This document shows, in pieces, positions 1 to 7,862 of a DNA stretch of 20,465 bases; position 1 is the stretch's first letter; the number at the start of each line of letters is the position of its first letter. The translations under genes and the position numbers were made by a program. The notes beneath the pieces were generated by a model. That model was not told the origin of the DNA. It did no database searches and saw only the letters and a program-made list of their open reading frames with translations. Source of the DNA: Pseudobacteriovorax antillogorgiicola (lineage in GTDB: Bacteria; Bdellovibrionota_B; Oligoflexia; Oligoflexales; RGVZ01); NCBI GenBank assembly GCA_945897695.1, contig CAMDGW010000016.1:1-20465 (forward strand), written 5' to 3'.

Positions 1-740
1 ACGCCGTTGGAGACTCGATGCTTTATATTCAGCACAACATGGCAGATATCATGGTTTGCGGTGGAGTCGAGTCAGCTATGTCGCCAACCTCTATTGCTGG
101 TTTTGCGGTGATGAAGGCACTGTCTACAAACAACGAAAATCCTGAAGAAGCAAGTCGTCCCTTTGACCTTAATCGCGACGGATTTGTCATGGGTGAGGGA
201 GCCGGCATTTTGGTTTTGGAAGAACTGGAGCACGCCAAAAAGCGTGGCGCAAAAATTTATGCGGAAATTGTTGGCTATGGCATGTCAGGCGATGCCTATC
301 ACATTACATCACCTGCCCCCGAAGGCGAAGGTGCTCAGCGTTGCATGAAGATGGCTTTAAACATGGGACATATTCCGATGGGCGAAATGGACTATATCAA
401 TGCTCATGGTACGTCCACTAAGTTAAACGACTTCTACGAGACAAGAGCCATCAAAGGAGTTTTCGGGGATCAGGCCAAGGCCATTTCTATTTCATCAACT
501 AAAGGCGTTACTGGGCATTGTCTTGGCGCTGCCGGTGGTATTGAAGCTGTCTTTACAGTCATGGCGCTAAAAGATCAGATTGCGCCTCCAACTGCTGGCT
601 TAAAAACCCCAGATCCAGAATGCGATCTTGATTACACTCCCCATGAAGCACGCCGCCGCAACATTCGTTATGCCATGAGTAACTCATTTGGATTCGGTGG
701 CACTAACGCGACCGTAGCTTTTAGACGCTGGGAAAAGTAA
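1..740 (+). CDS. fabF: 3-oxoacyl-[acyl-carrier-protein] synthase II, C-terminal part (5' end outside window)
   Basis: Condensing enzyme of fatty acid elongation in the cytoplasm: it joins malonyl-ACP to an acyl-ACP with loss of CO2. The reading frame is open from base 3 to the TAA at 738-740, so the gene starts left of the window. Counting from the Met codon at base 18, the catalytic histidine of NAHGTST is residue 130, the lysine of STKGVTGH is 162 and the second histidine is 167. These spacings equal those of E. coli FabF H303, K335 and H340, so residue 1 corresponds to about E. coli residue 174. The catalytic cysteine (C163) should lie about 15 bases beyond the left edge. The glycine-rich gating loop NSFGFGGTN is at 222-230. 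The Met at base 18 is internal, not a start. The next gene begins on the last base of the stop codon. FabB is a less likely alternative; the family is certain. Confidence 0.95.
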   Translation, partial: AVGDSMLYIQHNMADIMVCGGVESAMSPTSIAGFAVMKALSTNNENPEEASRPFDLNRDGFVMGEGAGILVLEELEHAKKRGAKIYAEIVGYGMSGDAYHITSPAPEGEGAQRCMKMALNMGHIPMGEMDYINAHGTSTKLNDFYETRAIKGVFGDQAKAISISSTKGVTGHCLGAAGGIEAVFTVMALKDQIAPPTAGLKTPDPECDLDYTPHEARRRNIRYAMSNSFGFGGTNATVAFRRWEK

Positions 741-1540
741 TGACGTTGCGACCGGCTCTACTAGCCTCAGCGTTATCTCTGGCAACGCCTGGTAGGGCTG
801 ATGCTGCTCTTGGCGAGGTATGGAATTACGTCAGCCAATATCAGTTTGGAATCGACTACTCAAACTCCATGGACTACGTGGCACTCAGTTATTCCACCGC
901 GGTATCGGGTGGTATTCCTTCGTCTTGTCAGGCGTTGACAGATGATCCCACTAAAAAACGATGCACCGTGGGAATGGTTGGGGGAAGCAGCAGCGGCTGG
1001 GGAGTCTTCCTTGAAAAAGCATTCAAGAAACAAGGACAATATTATCTTGATTGGGACGTGAGTGCCGGAGCGCGGTACCTTTCGGGACAGATTCCTGACA
1101 ATGATATTTCCAAAGACGGTCTGCCACTTCGGTACGCTTCATTTTCCTTGGCCGCATTTGTGGTGAAACCTTATATTCAATTTGGGGTGACCCCGGAATT
1201 TTGGCCAGATATTCTGGTGTCAATGGGGCCAGCGCTTCAGGTTGCCGTAGGCAACGTAACCGTCAACGATAGTCCCAGAAATATCGTCGTGGGGACCTCC
1301 TCTCTGACAGGACCCATGAGTCTTCTGAATGGTTTTTTCGCGCTTGAAATTGTACTGAAAAGGTTTGGTGAGGGTGCTTTTAGCTTCATCGCGTCTCACG
1401 ACTTTTCCGGGAATGGGGAAGGCTCAAAAATTCACCCCGACGAAATTGACGGGATGTCAGATTTTAGGGGGAGTTTTAAACGGGATGTCGGTGGGTTGGC
1501 CTATGGTTTTGGTCTAAAGCTTGTGACGCCCTGGCCCTAA
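740..1540 (+). CDS. Exported protein of unknown function, probably beta-rich outer-membrane protein
   Basis: A 266-residue protein I do not recognise. The N-terminus (about residues 1-23, ending ATPGRADA) looks like a Sec signal peptide, though its positive charge is only one Arg. The rest has alternating hydrophobic and polar stretches with many Gly, Tyr, Phe and Trp, for example the stretch ending YGFGLKLVTPWP at the C-terminus. That pattern suits a small outer-membrane beta-barrel or a periplasmic beta protein. Two cysteines close together (in SSCQAL and KRCTVG) could form a disulfide. The ATG shares its A with the fabF stop (TAATG), so translation is probably coupled to fabF; no strong ribosome binding site precedes it. 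Function unknown. Confidence 0.75.
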   Translation: MTLRPALLASALSLATPGRADAALGEVWNYVSQYQFGIDYSNSMDYVALSYSTAVSGGIPSSCQALTDDPTKKRCTVGMVGGSSSGWGVFLEKAFKKQGQYYLDWDVSAGARYLSGQIPDNDISKDGLPLRYASFSLAAFVVKPYIQFGVTPEFWPDILVSMGPALQVAVGNVTVNDSPRNIVVGTSSLTGPMSLLNGFFALEIVLKRFGEGAFSFIASHDFSGNGEGSKIHPDEIDGMSDFRGSFKRDVGGLAYGFGLKLVTPWP

Positions 1541-1633
1541 CTGCCTTTTGTTGCAGTAGTTTACAAGAATTTAAGGTCGCGCAAGGGCCGTGCTCTCCTG
1601 CCACCTAAAAGTGCGGCGCTCGGCAAAAATTGC

Positions 1634-1664
1634 TTTACATACAGGGACTTGCCTGTGCTATGGT
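1634..1664 (+). promoter_or_regulatory. Candidate sigma-70-type promoter of the pdh operon
   Basis: TTTACA at 1634-1639 and TATGGT at 1659-1664 are separated by 19 bases. The -10 is preceded by TGC, giving an extended -10 element that could offset the long spacer. It lies 50 bases before pdhA in a 174-base gap after the preceding gene. This is pattern matching only. Confidence 0.4.
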
Positions 1665-1714
1665 ACACTGGTCCAAGAGTCTTATGTCCGTTCCATTCCG
1701 CGAGGTCATGACGT

Positions 1715-2728
1715 ATGTCACCAAAAGGAAGCGCCCCAGAGAAGTCTTCTGGAGCAAAACAAGAGTCAAAGCACGATAAACAGTGGCTGTTAAGCGTGTA
1801 TCAGGAAATGTGCTACTACCGTCGTTTTGAAGAACGAGTTCTTCAAGCCTACACTCAGCAAAAGTTTGCTGGTTTTTGTCACGTACACATCGGTCAAGAA
1901 GCTCTTTGTGTTGGTGTACAGCGCGCTCTTCGTGATCATGATTATATGGTCACCGGCTACCGTTCCCACACTCAGGCCATTGCCAAAGGCATACCCGGTC
2001 GCCAGGTTTTCGCGGAGCTATTTGGTAGAGTCACTGGCTGCGCCAAAGGCAATGGCGGTTCCATGCACATGTTCAGCAAGGACAAGCGTTTCCTTGGTGG
2101 TCATGGGATTGTGGGTGGTCAGGTTCCTTTGGCAGCAGGCGTTGGCTTTGCCATCAATTATGAGAAAAAAGACGACATCGTCGTGTGCTACATCGGTGAT
2201 GCGGCAACCAATCAGGGACAATTTCATGAAGCCCTGAACATGGCTGCAACTTGGAATTTACCGGTACTTACCATAATTGAAAATAATCGATATGGCATGG
2301 GTACGGATATCAAACGCACCACATCCATCGATCACCTATGGAAGCGTGCATTGGCCTATGACATGGATCATGGCCAGGTTGATGCAATGAACGTCATCAA
2401 GACCCATGAGTTTGTTTCGAACGTGGTTGCAAACATGCGCAAGACGAAGCGTCCGTATCTTCTAGATGCGATCTGCTACCGCTATAAGGGGCACTCTGTT
2501 TCTGACCCAGGACTTTACCGTACCAAGGAAGAGATGACTGATTGGATATCCAAAGATCCGATCAGTCAGCTTGGCGAATACCTGAAGAAAAACAAGATGG
2601 CATCTGATGAGGAACTTAAGGCGCTCGACACCAAGGGCAAGGAGATGGCAAAAGCCGACGAAGCTTGGGCCGACGAACAACCAATCCCTCCTGATGAACA
2701 GGCTTGGCAGAACGTTTACGCTGATTGA
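1715..2728 (+). CDS. pdhA: Pyruvate dehydrogenase E1 component, alpha subunit
   Basis: Thiamine-diphosphate-dependent subunit of the heterodimeric E1 that decarboxylates pyruvate and hands the acetyl group to the lipoyl arm of E2. At 337 residues it has the usual family length. The thiamine-diphosphate motif starts GDAATNQG (161-168) and ends at the paired Asn (190-191) in IIENNRYGMGT. The conserved loop SVSDPG (261-266), equivalent to the phosphorylation loop of mitochondrial E1-alpha, follows YRYKGH. GGSMHMF (114-120) and GGHGIVGGQVPLAAGVG (128-144) are further family signatures. The start at 1715 has GAGG nine bases upstream; an ATG at 1708 is out of frame. It is followed by pdhB after 50 bases. 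Branched-chain 2-oxoacid E1 alpha is an alternative, less likely from the motifs. Confidence 0.95.
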   Translation: MSPKGSAPEKSSGAKQESKHDKQWLLSVYQEMCYYRRFEERVLQAYTQQKFAGFCHVHIGQEALCVGVQRALRDHDYMVTGYRSHTQAIAKGIPGRQVFAELFGRVTGCAKGNGGSMHMFSKDKRFLGGHGIVGGQVPLAAGVGFAINYEKKDDIVVCYIGDAATNQGQFHEALNMAATWNLPVLTIIENNRYGMGTDIKRTTSIDHLWKRALAYDMDHGQVDAMNVIKTHEFVSNVVANMRKTKRPYLLDAICYRYKGHSVSDPGLYRTKEEMTDWISKDPISQLGEYLKKNKMASDEELKALDTKGKEMAKADEAWADEQPIPPDEQAWQNVYAD

Positions 2729-2778
2729 CCCGCAGACGCTAGTGATCACAGATCAAAATCTGAAAGGATGATCTTTAA

Positions 2779-3759
2779 ATGGCAATTTTGACTTACCGCG
2801 AAGCACTTGGTCGGGCCATGTCTGAAGAGATGGCTCGTGACCCGAAGATATTTTTGATGGGTGAAGAAGTCGCCCAGTATAACGGCGCCTATAAAGTTTC
2901 AAAGGGTCTTCTCGACAAATTTGGACCAGAACGCGTGATCGACTCTCCTATTTCCGAAGGCGGATTTGCTGGCCTTGGCGTCGGTGCTGCGATGGTTGGT
3001 CTGCGTCCTATCATTGAAATGATGACTTGGAACTTTGGCATCCAGGGATTTGATCAAATCATCAATCACGCTGCCAAGATGCTTTATATGTCAGCCGGAC
3101 AGTTTTCGGTACCCATCGTGTTTCGTGGCCCAAACGGCGCAGCTCATATGTTGGCAGCTCAGCACTCCCAAACTGTTGAGGGCATGCTGCATCAAGTCCC
3201 AGGCCTGAAAGTCGTGACAAGCTCTTGTCCAGCGGATGGTTATGGACTTTTGAAAAGTGCTATTCGTGACAACAATCCCGTCATTTTCCTTGAAAGTGAA
3301 ATGATGTACGCGATGAAGGGCGAAGTGCCTGATGAAGAGCATCTAATCCCGTTAGGTGTTGGTTCTATTAAGCGTGAAGGTCAGCATGTGACTCTCATCG
3401 CATGGACCAAGATGGTCTCTCGGGCCATGCAGTGTGCCGAGCAGCTTGCAGCTGAGGGCATTGAGTGTGAGGTGATTGACCCTCGATGTCTGCGGCCACT
3501 CGATGAAGAGCTGATCTTTAACTCCATTCGTAAAACACATCGTTGCGTGATCATCGAAGAGGCCTATCAGGCGGCTTCCGTGGGGTCTTACATTTCTGAG
3601 CAGATTCACAGAATCTGTTTTGATGATCTGGATGCACCAGTTCTACGTGTGACAAATGAATTCGTTCCGATGCCGTACGCAGAAAACCTCGAGCATCTTG
3701 TACTTCCAGAAATAGAGCGTATTATCCCAGCAATCAAGCAAGTGCTTTACATGGACTAA
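2779..3759 (+). CDS. pdhB: Pyruvate dehydrogenase E1 component, beta subunit
   Basis: Partner of PdhA in the E1 tetramer; it supplies the glutamate that activates thiamine diphosphate. The 326-residue protein begins directly with the transketolase-like pyrimidine-binding domain (AILTYREALGRAM), so it lacks the N-terminal lipoyl domain that many alphaproteobacterial PdhB proteins carry. The catalytic Glu is residue 60 in DSPISEGGFAGLGVG, the position of the conserved Glu59 in mature human E1 beta. The C-terminal transketolase domain includes the segments IDPRCLRPLD and EEAYQAASVGSYI. AAAGGA (2763-2768) sits ten bases before the ATG. It is followed by pdhC after 62 bases with no terminator between, so the three genes are probably cotranscribed. 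Confidence 0.95.
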   Translation: MAILTYREALGRAMSEEMARDPKIFLMGEEVAQYNGAYKVSKGLLDKFGPERVIDSPISEGGFAGLGVGAAMVGLRPIIEMMTWNFGIQGFDQIINHAAKMLYMSAGQFSVPIVFRGPNGAAHMLAAQHSQTVEGMLHQVPGLKVVTSSCPADGYGLLKSAIRDNNPVIFLESEMMYAMKGEVPDEEHLIPLGVGSIKREGQHVTLIAWTKMVSRAMQCAEQLAAEGIECEVIDPRCLRPLDEELIFNSIRKTHRCVIIEEAYQAASVGSYISEQIHRICFDDLDAPVLRVTNEFVPMPYAENLEHLVLPEIERIIPAIKQVLYMD

Positions 3760-3821
3760 TAAGGGGTCGTCTTAACGATCCAAGCCCTTCACCTTTAGTT
3801 TTTGATAGATAAGGATTTCCC

Positions 3822-5078
3822 ATGGCGCAGTTAATCGTAATGCCTAAACTTTCAGACACGATGGAAGAGGGTGCAATTGCAAATTGGCTCAAGAAAGAGG
3901 GCGATGCCGTTGACGAAGGCGAAGACCTTGTTGAGATTGAGACCGACAAAGCAACCATGACGTTTTCGTCTGCGGCAGAGGGCGTCGTCTTAAAGCTAGT
4001 CTTAGCGCCACACAAGACAGCTCCCCTAGGTGCTCCTCTTTGCGTTATTGGTAAAAAAGGTGAAAGTTTTAATTTAGATGAATTGATTGCAAAAACAGGT
4101 GTTGGCAAGGCCTCTGATAAAAAGCCAGCTGCAGCAGCTCCAGCTCCAGCACCTAAAGCTTCTGTGGCGCCCGTAGTTATGAGTACGGCTGCGACCGGAA
4201 AAGCTTCGCCCCCTCCACTGGCTAACCATGGGCGCATTAAGGCTTCGCCACTTGCAAAGAAAATAGCTGCGGACAAAGGAATTGATCTAGCGACGGTTAA
4301 TGGATCAGGCCCATCTGGCCGCGTCGTGGTCCGTGATCTTGAAAATGCTCCTTCAAGTGGCAGCCTTGTTGCCCGTGCCGTTCATACAGGTGAAGACCGA
4401 ATTGTGCCAAACTCCATGATGCGTAAGACGATCGCTAAGCGTTTGTTGGCTGGCAAAAACGAAGCCCCTCATTTCTATCTCACGGTCTCTGCAGATATGT
4501 CGCGCATGAATGATTGGCGCGCACGCCTCAACAAAGACGCCGATAAGTCCGGCGTTAAAGTGAGTGTCAATGACCTTGTGGTTTTGGCAGTGGCTAAAGC
4601 ATTGGCAAAACATCCTGAAATCAATGCTTCTTGGCAGGGTGAGTCCATCATTGAGTACGGCAACGTTCATGTTGCCATGGCGGTAGCACTACCTACGGGG
4701 CTGGTAACCCCAGTGATTCGTCACACCGACCAGATGAGTATTCGCGACATTGCAAAATCCTCCCGGGAACTTGCAGTACGGGCCAAGGAAGGTAAGCTTT
4801 CCAACGAAGATTATACTGGTGGTACATTCACTATTTCCAACCTCGGCATGTTTGGCGTCGAGGAGTTTACGGCGATCATCAACCCTCCTCAGGCAGCAAT
4901 CCTTGCGGTCGGTGCGACAATCCCAACTCCAGCAGTCGATGCTAAGGGTCAAGTGGTTGTCCAACCACGAATGAAAATGACTATGAGCTGCGATCACCGC
5001 GTGATTGATGGCGCCATGGGCGCTCAGTTCCTACAAACATTGGTGGGTTACATCGAAGATCCGCTGAACATGCTCTAA
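3822..5078 (+). CDS. pdhC: Pyruvate dehydrogenase E2 component, dihydrolipoamide acetyltransferase
   Basis: Core of the pyruvate dehydrogenase complex: it accepts acetyl on a swinging lipoyl arm and transfers it to CoA. Domain order in 418 residues: one lipoyl domain (about 1-80) with lipoyl-lysine K43 in EIETDKATMTF; an Ala/Pro linker (about 99-132); a peripheral-subunit-binding domain (about 139-175, GRIKASPLAKKIA to GPSGRVVVRDLE); and the catalytic domain (about 195-418) with active-site H392 and D396 in SCDHRVIDGAMG. The single lipoyl domain makes it the short E2 form, unlike the three-lipoyl E. coli protein. AAGGA (3811-3815) is six bases before the ATG. No dihydrolipoyl dehydrogenase gene follows; the next gene is convergent. 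Confidence 0.95.
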   Translation: MAQLIVMPKLSDTMEEGAIANWLKKEGDAVDEGEDLVEIETDKATMTFSSAAEGVVLKLVLAPHKTAPLGAPLCVIGKKGESFNLDELIAKTGVGKASDKKPAAAAPAPAPKASVAPVVMSTAATGKASPPPLANHGRIKASPLAKKIAADKGIDLATVNGSGPSGRVVVRDLENAPSSGSLVARAVHTGEDRIVPNSMMRKTIAKRLLAGKNEAPHFYLTVSADMSRMNDWRARLNKDADKSGVKVSVNDLVVLAVAKALAKHPEINASWQGESIIEYGNVHVAMAVALPTGLVTPVIRHTDQMSIRDIAKSSRELAVRAKEGKLSNEDYTGGTFTISNLGMFGVEEFTAIINPPQAAILAVGATIPTPAVDAKGQVVVQPRMKMTMSCDHRVIDGAMGAQFLQTLVGYIEDPLNML

Positions 5079-5080
5079 GC

Positions 5081-5103
5081 GGCGAGAAGCGAGACATCTC
5101 GCC
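5081..5103. terminator. Hairpin between convergent pdhC and terC
   Basis: GGCGAGA (5081-5087) and TCTCGCC (5097-5103) form a perfect seven-base stem with a nine-base loop, inside the 39-base gap between the two convergent stop codons. Neither strand has a clear T-tract after the stem, so it could be a weak bidirectional terminator or only an mRNA 3'-end structure. Confidence 0.4.
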
Positions 5104-5117
5104 CCCAAAGCTCAATG

Positions 5118-6083
5118 TTAGCGGGGGGGCTGATGCGGCGTCCGTTCTTCGTGTTGCGCAAGTGATATGCCAATGCCCAGGGCCAAAGCTCCGAGGATAA
5201 TGCTGAGGGCGATACCCACTGGGATGTGATACCAGTGCTCGATTCCAATTTTTATACCAATAAAGACCAGAATAAATGAAATGGCTTTATCCAAGTGTTT
5301 GAACATGTTCACCATGCTGGCTAGAACGAAGTAAAGATTTCGTAAGCCTAAAATTGCAAAAATGTTTGAGCTGTAAACGATAAATGGATCTTTGCTGACT
5401 GCCAGGACTGCAGGAATCGAGTCCACGGCAAAGATAACATCTGAAACTTCTACGAGGATCAACGCCAGAAATAAAGGGGTAGCCATGAGCCGTCCGTCTT
5501 TTTTGGTGAAAAATGAGTGTCCCCGGTAACTGTCATCAATGGGAATCAGCCTTTTGACAGCATTGGCAATCAATCCGTTGGAAGGGTCGCCTTCGTTGCC
5601 TTCTTCACCTTTGAATGTCTTTATACCTGCCCAGATCAGAATGACGGCAAAAACATAGGTCAGCCATTGAAAGCGTTCTAAGGCTGCGACCCCAACGCTA
5701 ATGCAGATAGCGCGCATAATGAGCGCGCCCAGAACTCCCCAGAATAGAACACGATGCTGATATTTGGCGCCTATTTTAAAACTGCCAAAGATCAAGATGA
5801 AAACAAATAGGTTATCAATGGATAGGGATAGCTCAACAACATAGCCTGTGAGGAATGTCATGGCCGAATCGGCACCGAGCCTAGACCAAATCCAGGCGCA
5901 AAAACTTAGGGCTGTCAGCACATAAAATCCGCTCCAAAGAAATGCTTGCTTGGTCGTGGGAGCTTCATCTTTTTTGCGAAGAACAAATAAATCCAAAGCC
6001 AGTAATGCCAGCACTACCATCACAAATCCGGTAATCAGCTGGGGATGACTATGGTGTGCAATCTCAAGGGGAGTGTTGTTCAT
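5118..6083 (-). CDS. TerC/Alx-family integral membrane protein, probable manganese or metal exporter
   Basis: Polytopic inner-membrane protein of 321 residues, the same size as E. coli Alx. Two membrane segments carry the acidic family signatures: ELSLSIDNLFVF (84-95) and VEVSDVIFAVDSIPAVLAV (211-229). The second is followed by YSSNIFAILGLRNLYF. About eight hydrophobic segments are visible. A charged cytoplasmic-type loop (about 155-200) lies between the halves. In the family, Alx and MntP-like relatives export Mn2+, and TerC proteins are tied to metal-dependent folding of secreted proteins; the tellurite label is historical. The N-terminus has a short His cluster (HHSH). It follows the sua5 gene by 34 bases on the same strand. 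There is no room for a yybP-ykoY manganese riboswitch directly upstream. The start lacks a strong ribosome binding site. Confidence 0.9.
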   Translation of the reverse strand: MNNTPLEIAHHSHPQLITGFVMVVLALLALDLFVLRKKDEAPTTKQAFLWSGFYVLTALSFCAWIWSRLGADSAMTFLTGYVVELSLSIDNLFVFILIFGSFKIGAKYQHRVLFWGVLGALIMRAICISVGVAALERFQWLTYVFAVILIWAGIKTFKGEEGNEGDPSNGLIANAVKRLIPIDDSYRGHSFFTKKDGRLMATPLFLALILVEVSDVIFAVDSIPAVLAVSKDPFIVYSSNIFAILGLRNLYFVLASMVNMFKHLDKAISFILVFIGIKIGIEHWYHIPVGIALSIILGALALGIGISLAQHEERTPHQPPR

Positions 6084-6117
6084 GAAGGTGTTCCAGGTTT
6101 CAGGTTTGGCATCAATT

Positions 6118-7164
6118 CTAACTCATGGTCGAAGCCCGGCGAAGCCGGTCAGCAATAGCCAACCATAGCCCCTCTTCAGACGGTGTCGTGGTGGCTATCA
6201 TAACCTGACCAGAGGATCTATCAAGGGCTCTCATGGCTGCAAAGAGACCTTTGGCTGCCTCTGCAGGGTCACTAGAGCGGGACAAGGCGACGGTTGATGA
6301 GGGTTTTAGGCCCTTGGCAGCAAGTTGTTTTAGGGAGCCTTCTGGATCACCAGCCGTTACAAGCAAATCAAAAGACTTGGTCTGAAGGAGGGCGGGTGGA
6401 TTGTCAATATCGGAGACCACATACATGGGTTTTTTCGGTGCATAATGACTGGCTAGCATGCCTGGTGATGCTTTTTCATGGATGGATGGTGCACGTTCAA
6501 TTGGCACATTGACAGCTTGTTTGAGTTCATCGATGGCAATCTTTCCTGGACGAAGAAGCCAGACTTTGTTGTCATCGATGGCAACGACTGTACTTTCAAC
6601 CCCTATGTCACAAGGGCCGCCATCTATAATGTAAGAAATCTTGTCTCCTAGTTCCTCCATCACATGCTGGGCCGTTGTTGGACTAATGCGGCCAAAACGA
6701 TTTGCGCTGGGCGCAGCCAGGGGGACCCTACATTTTTCTAGAAGCTTCTGGGCAGTTGGGTGGGCTGGCATGCGGACCCCAACGCGATCCAGCCCGCTTG
6801 TGACAAGGTCAGAGATTTTTTCATGCTTGGGCACAATCATGGTCAGAGGGCCCGGCCAAAAGGTTTTTGCCAGTGATTCAAAAATTCCAACCATTCCAGG
6901 GCTCATGGCCTTGCCGTTGATGATTCCAGCAGCAGATAGGCTAGAGACTGACATGAGTGATGAAGCAACGTGCACAATCAGGGGATCAAACGAAGGGCGT
7001 TCTTTCGTGCTGAATATTTTGGTGACGGCGGATGCGTCGAAGGCATTTCCAGCTAGTCCATACACAGTTTCTGTTGGCAGCCCAACCACGTCTCCGCGGC
7101 AAATGGCTTCGACAGCAGAACTTAAGTCGTCAGCTGTTAGGATTTCAGCTTTGCTTGAGGTCAT
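6118..7164 (-). CDS. Threonylcarbamoyl-AMP synthase, long Sua5 type
   Basis: Makes threonylcarbamoyl-AMP from threonine, bicarbonate and ATP, the first step of the t6A37 modification of ANN-decoding tRNAs. The YrdC domain (about 8-215) shows GLPTETVYGLAGNAFD (28-43), KERPSFDPLIVHV (54-66), FWPGPLT (102-108), VGVRMPAHP (128-136), PLAAPSANRFGRISPT (148-163) and GGPCDIGVESTVV (182-194). The family linker SPGMLASHYAPKKP (233-246) leads to a C-terminal Sua5 domain, so at 348 residues it is the two-domain Sua5 form, not short TsaC. A region at about 70-98 seems longer than in typical members. Its ATG overlaps the stop of the upstream gene by four bases (ATGA), so it is translationally coupled. The enzyme family is certain. 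Confidence 0.95.
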   Translation of the reverse strand: MTSSKAEILTADDLSSAVEAICRGDVVGLPTETVYGLAGNAFDASAVTKIFSTKERPSFDPLIVHVASSLMSVSSLSAAGIINGKAMSPGMVGIFESLAKTFWPGPLTMIVPKHEKISDLVTSGLDRVGVRMPAHPTAQKLLEKCRVPLAAPSANRFGRISPTTAQHVMEELGDKISYIIDGGPCDIGVESTVVAIDDNKVWLLRPGKIAIDELKQAVNVPIERAPSIHEKASPGMLASHYAPKKPMYVVSDIDNPPALLQTKSFDLLVTAGDPEGSLKQLAAKGLKPSSTVALSRSSDPAEAAKGLFAAMRALDRSSGQVMIATTTPSEEGLWLAIADRLRRASTMS

Positions 7165-7652
7165 TGCTGCTGAGGCTCCGGTTCGGCCATGATGAGCTGA
7201 TCGAGTTCAATGGTGAGTTCTTGGCTGCCCCAATCGACCTGTTCAACCATTCCCACGATGTCTCCAGGTGTATCGGCGCCGCCAAGACCATCCAAATCAA
7301 GGCGTGCTTTAATTGTGATTTTTGCAGGATGTTGCTCATCGACAGCAGCCATCATCCTCATGTTGTCCTTGGTAAGCTTGAACTCCAAAACCGTGCCGTT
7401 GGGATCACCTGAAATCGTGGTTACCATGGCACCCAATGGCATGGGCATCGGGGAGGCAGGGTCCCGCACAATCAAGTAAACGGTACGCATGCCCTGAGCC
7501 TGGCTTATAAGTTCAGGCTTGAGGACTACTTTGCCGGAGGCGATGATGTCTGACGTCTTGCCGAACATGAACGCTGTGCCGACTGCAGCTGCGATTACCA
7601 GGGTCATTGTGGCTAGTAGAACTAATTTCTGCTGCTGTCGCGCTTTAGCCAT
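7161..7652 (-). CDS. Membrane-anchored protein resembling the C-terminal domain of cytochrome c biogenesis factor CcmI
   Basis: A 163-residue protein with one N-terminal membrane anchor (about 10-30) and a soluble domain probably facing the periplasm. The soluble part matches from memory the C-terminal domain of CcmI/CycH: SGKVVLKPEL (39-48), then TVYLIVRD (57-64), MPMPLGAM (69-76), a segment resembling the family's LDD.MAMM around residues 94-104, and TPGDIVGMV (128-136). CcmI is an apocytochrome c chaperone; its TPR region is absent here, so this is the domain alone. A Gln-rich basic N-terminus (KARQQQK) and a PEPQQQ tail flank it. AGGAGG (complement of 7662-7667) lies nine bases before the start. 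It heads the operon with the sua5 and terC genes. Homology is inferred by eye; the role is a guess. Confidence 0.7.
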   Translation of the reverse strand: MAKARQQQKLVLLATMTLVIAAAVGTAFMFGKTSDIIASGKVVLKPELISQAQGMRTVYLIVRDPASPMPMPLGAMVTTISGDPNGTVLEFKLTKDNMRMMAAVDEQHPAKITIKARLDLDGLGGADTPGDIVGMVEQVDWGSQELTIELDQLIMAEPEPQQQ

Positions 7653-7738
7653 TGGTCTTGGCCTCCTGTGGGGTGTTTCCAGGATCTAGGAAAAAAACTG
7701 TGTGAGATTCTCAGAAATAGGAAACTGTGCGTTATGTA

Positions 7739-7765
7739 ACTATAGGCTCCTACCAATATAGTCAA
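7739..7765 (-). promoter_or_regulatory. Candidate promoter of the CcmI-like/sua5/terC operon
   Basis: On the minus strand TTGACT (complement of 7760-7765) is followed by TATAGT (complement of 7739-7744) with a short 15-base spacer. A TAGTTA at 17-base spacing is an alternative -10. It lies in the divergent gap, about 90 bases upstream of the first gene. Confidence 0.35.
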
Positions 7766-7781
7766 CGGGTTAAAGGAATAG

Positions 7782-7811
7782 TTGAAATTGGCCTCGTCTA
7801 TGCTTTAACAT
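7782..7811 (+). promoter_or_regulatory. Candidate promoter of the small secreted Ala/Pro-rich protein gene
   Basis: TTGAAA (7782-7787) and TAACAT (7806-7811) with an 18-base spacer, 51 bases before the start codon. It is divergent from, and 16 bases away from, the minus-strand promoter candidate. Confidence 0.45.
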
Positions 7812-7862
7812 GGGTAACTAGGTCATAGTGGCCAAAGGTTTTTAATCATAGGAGCTATCTAA

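Noticed and set aside
1590..1793. Open frame of 67 codons before and into pdhA
   Set aside because: It overlaps the pdhA N-terminus out of frame, covers the promoter candidate and has no family-like features.
3734..4276. 180-codon minus-strand frame opposite pdhC, Ala-rich
   Set aside because: It is the antisense reading of the Ala/Pro linker and lipoyl domain of pdhC, whose motifs are unambiguous.
6084..6117. Possible manganese riboswitch before the TerC/Alx-family gene
   Set aside because: Only 34 bases separate it from the sua5 stop, too short for a yybP-ykoY element.
6641..7192. 183-codon plus-strand frame opposite sua5
   Set aside because: Antisense to the conserved YrdC domain; no ribosome binding site or recognisable motif.
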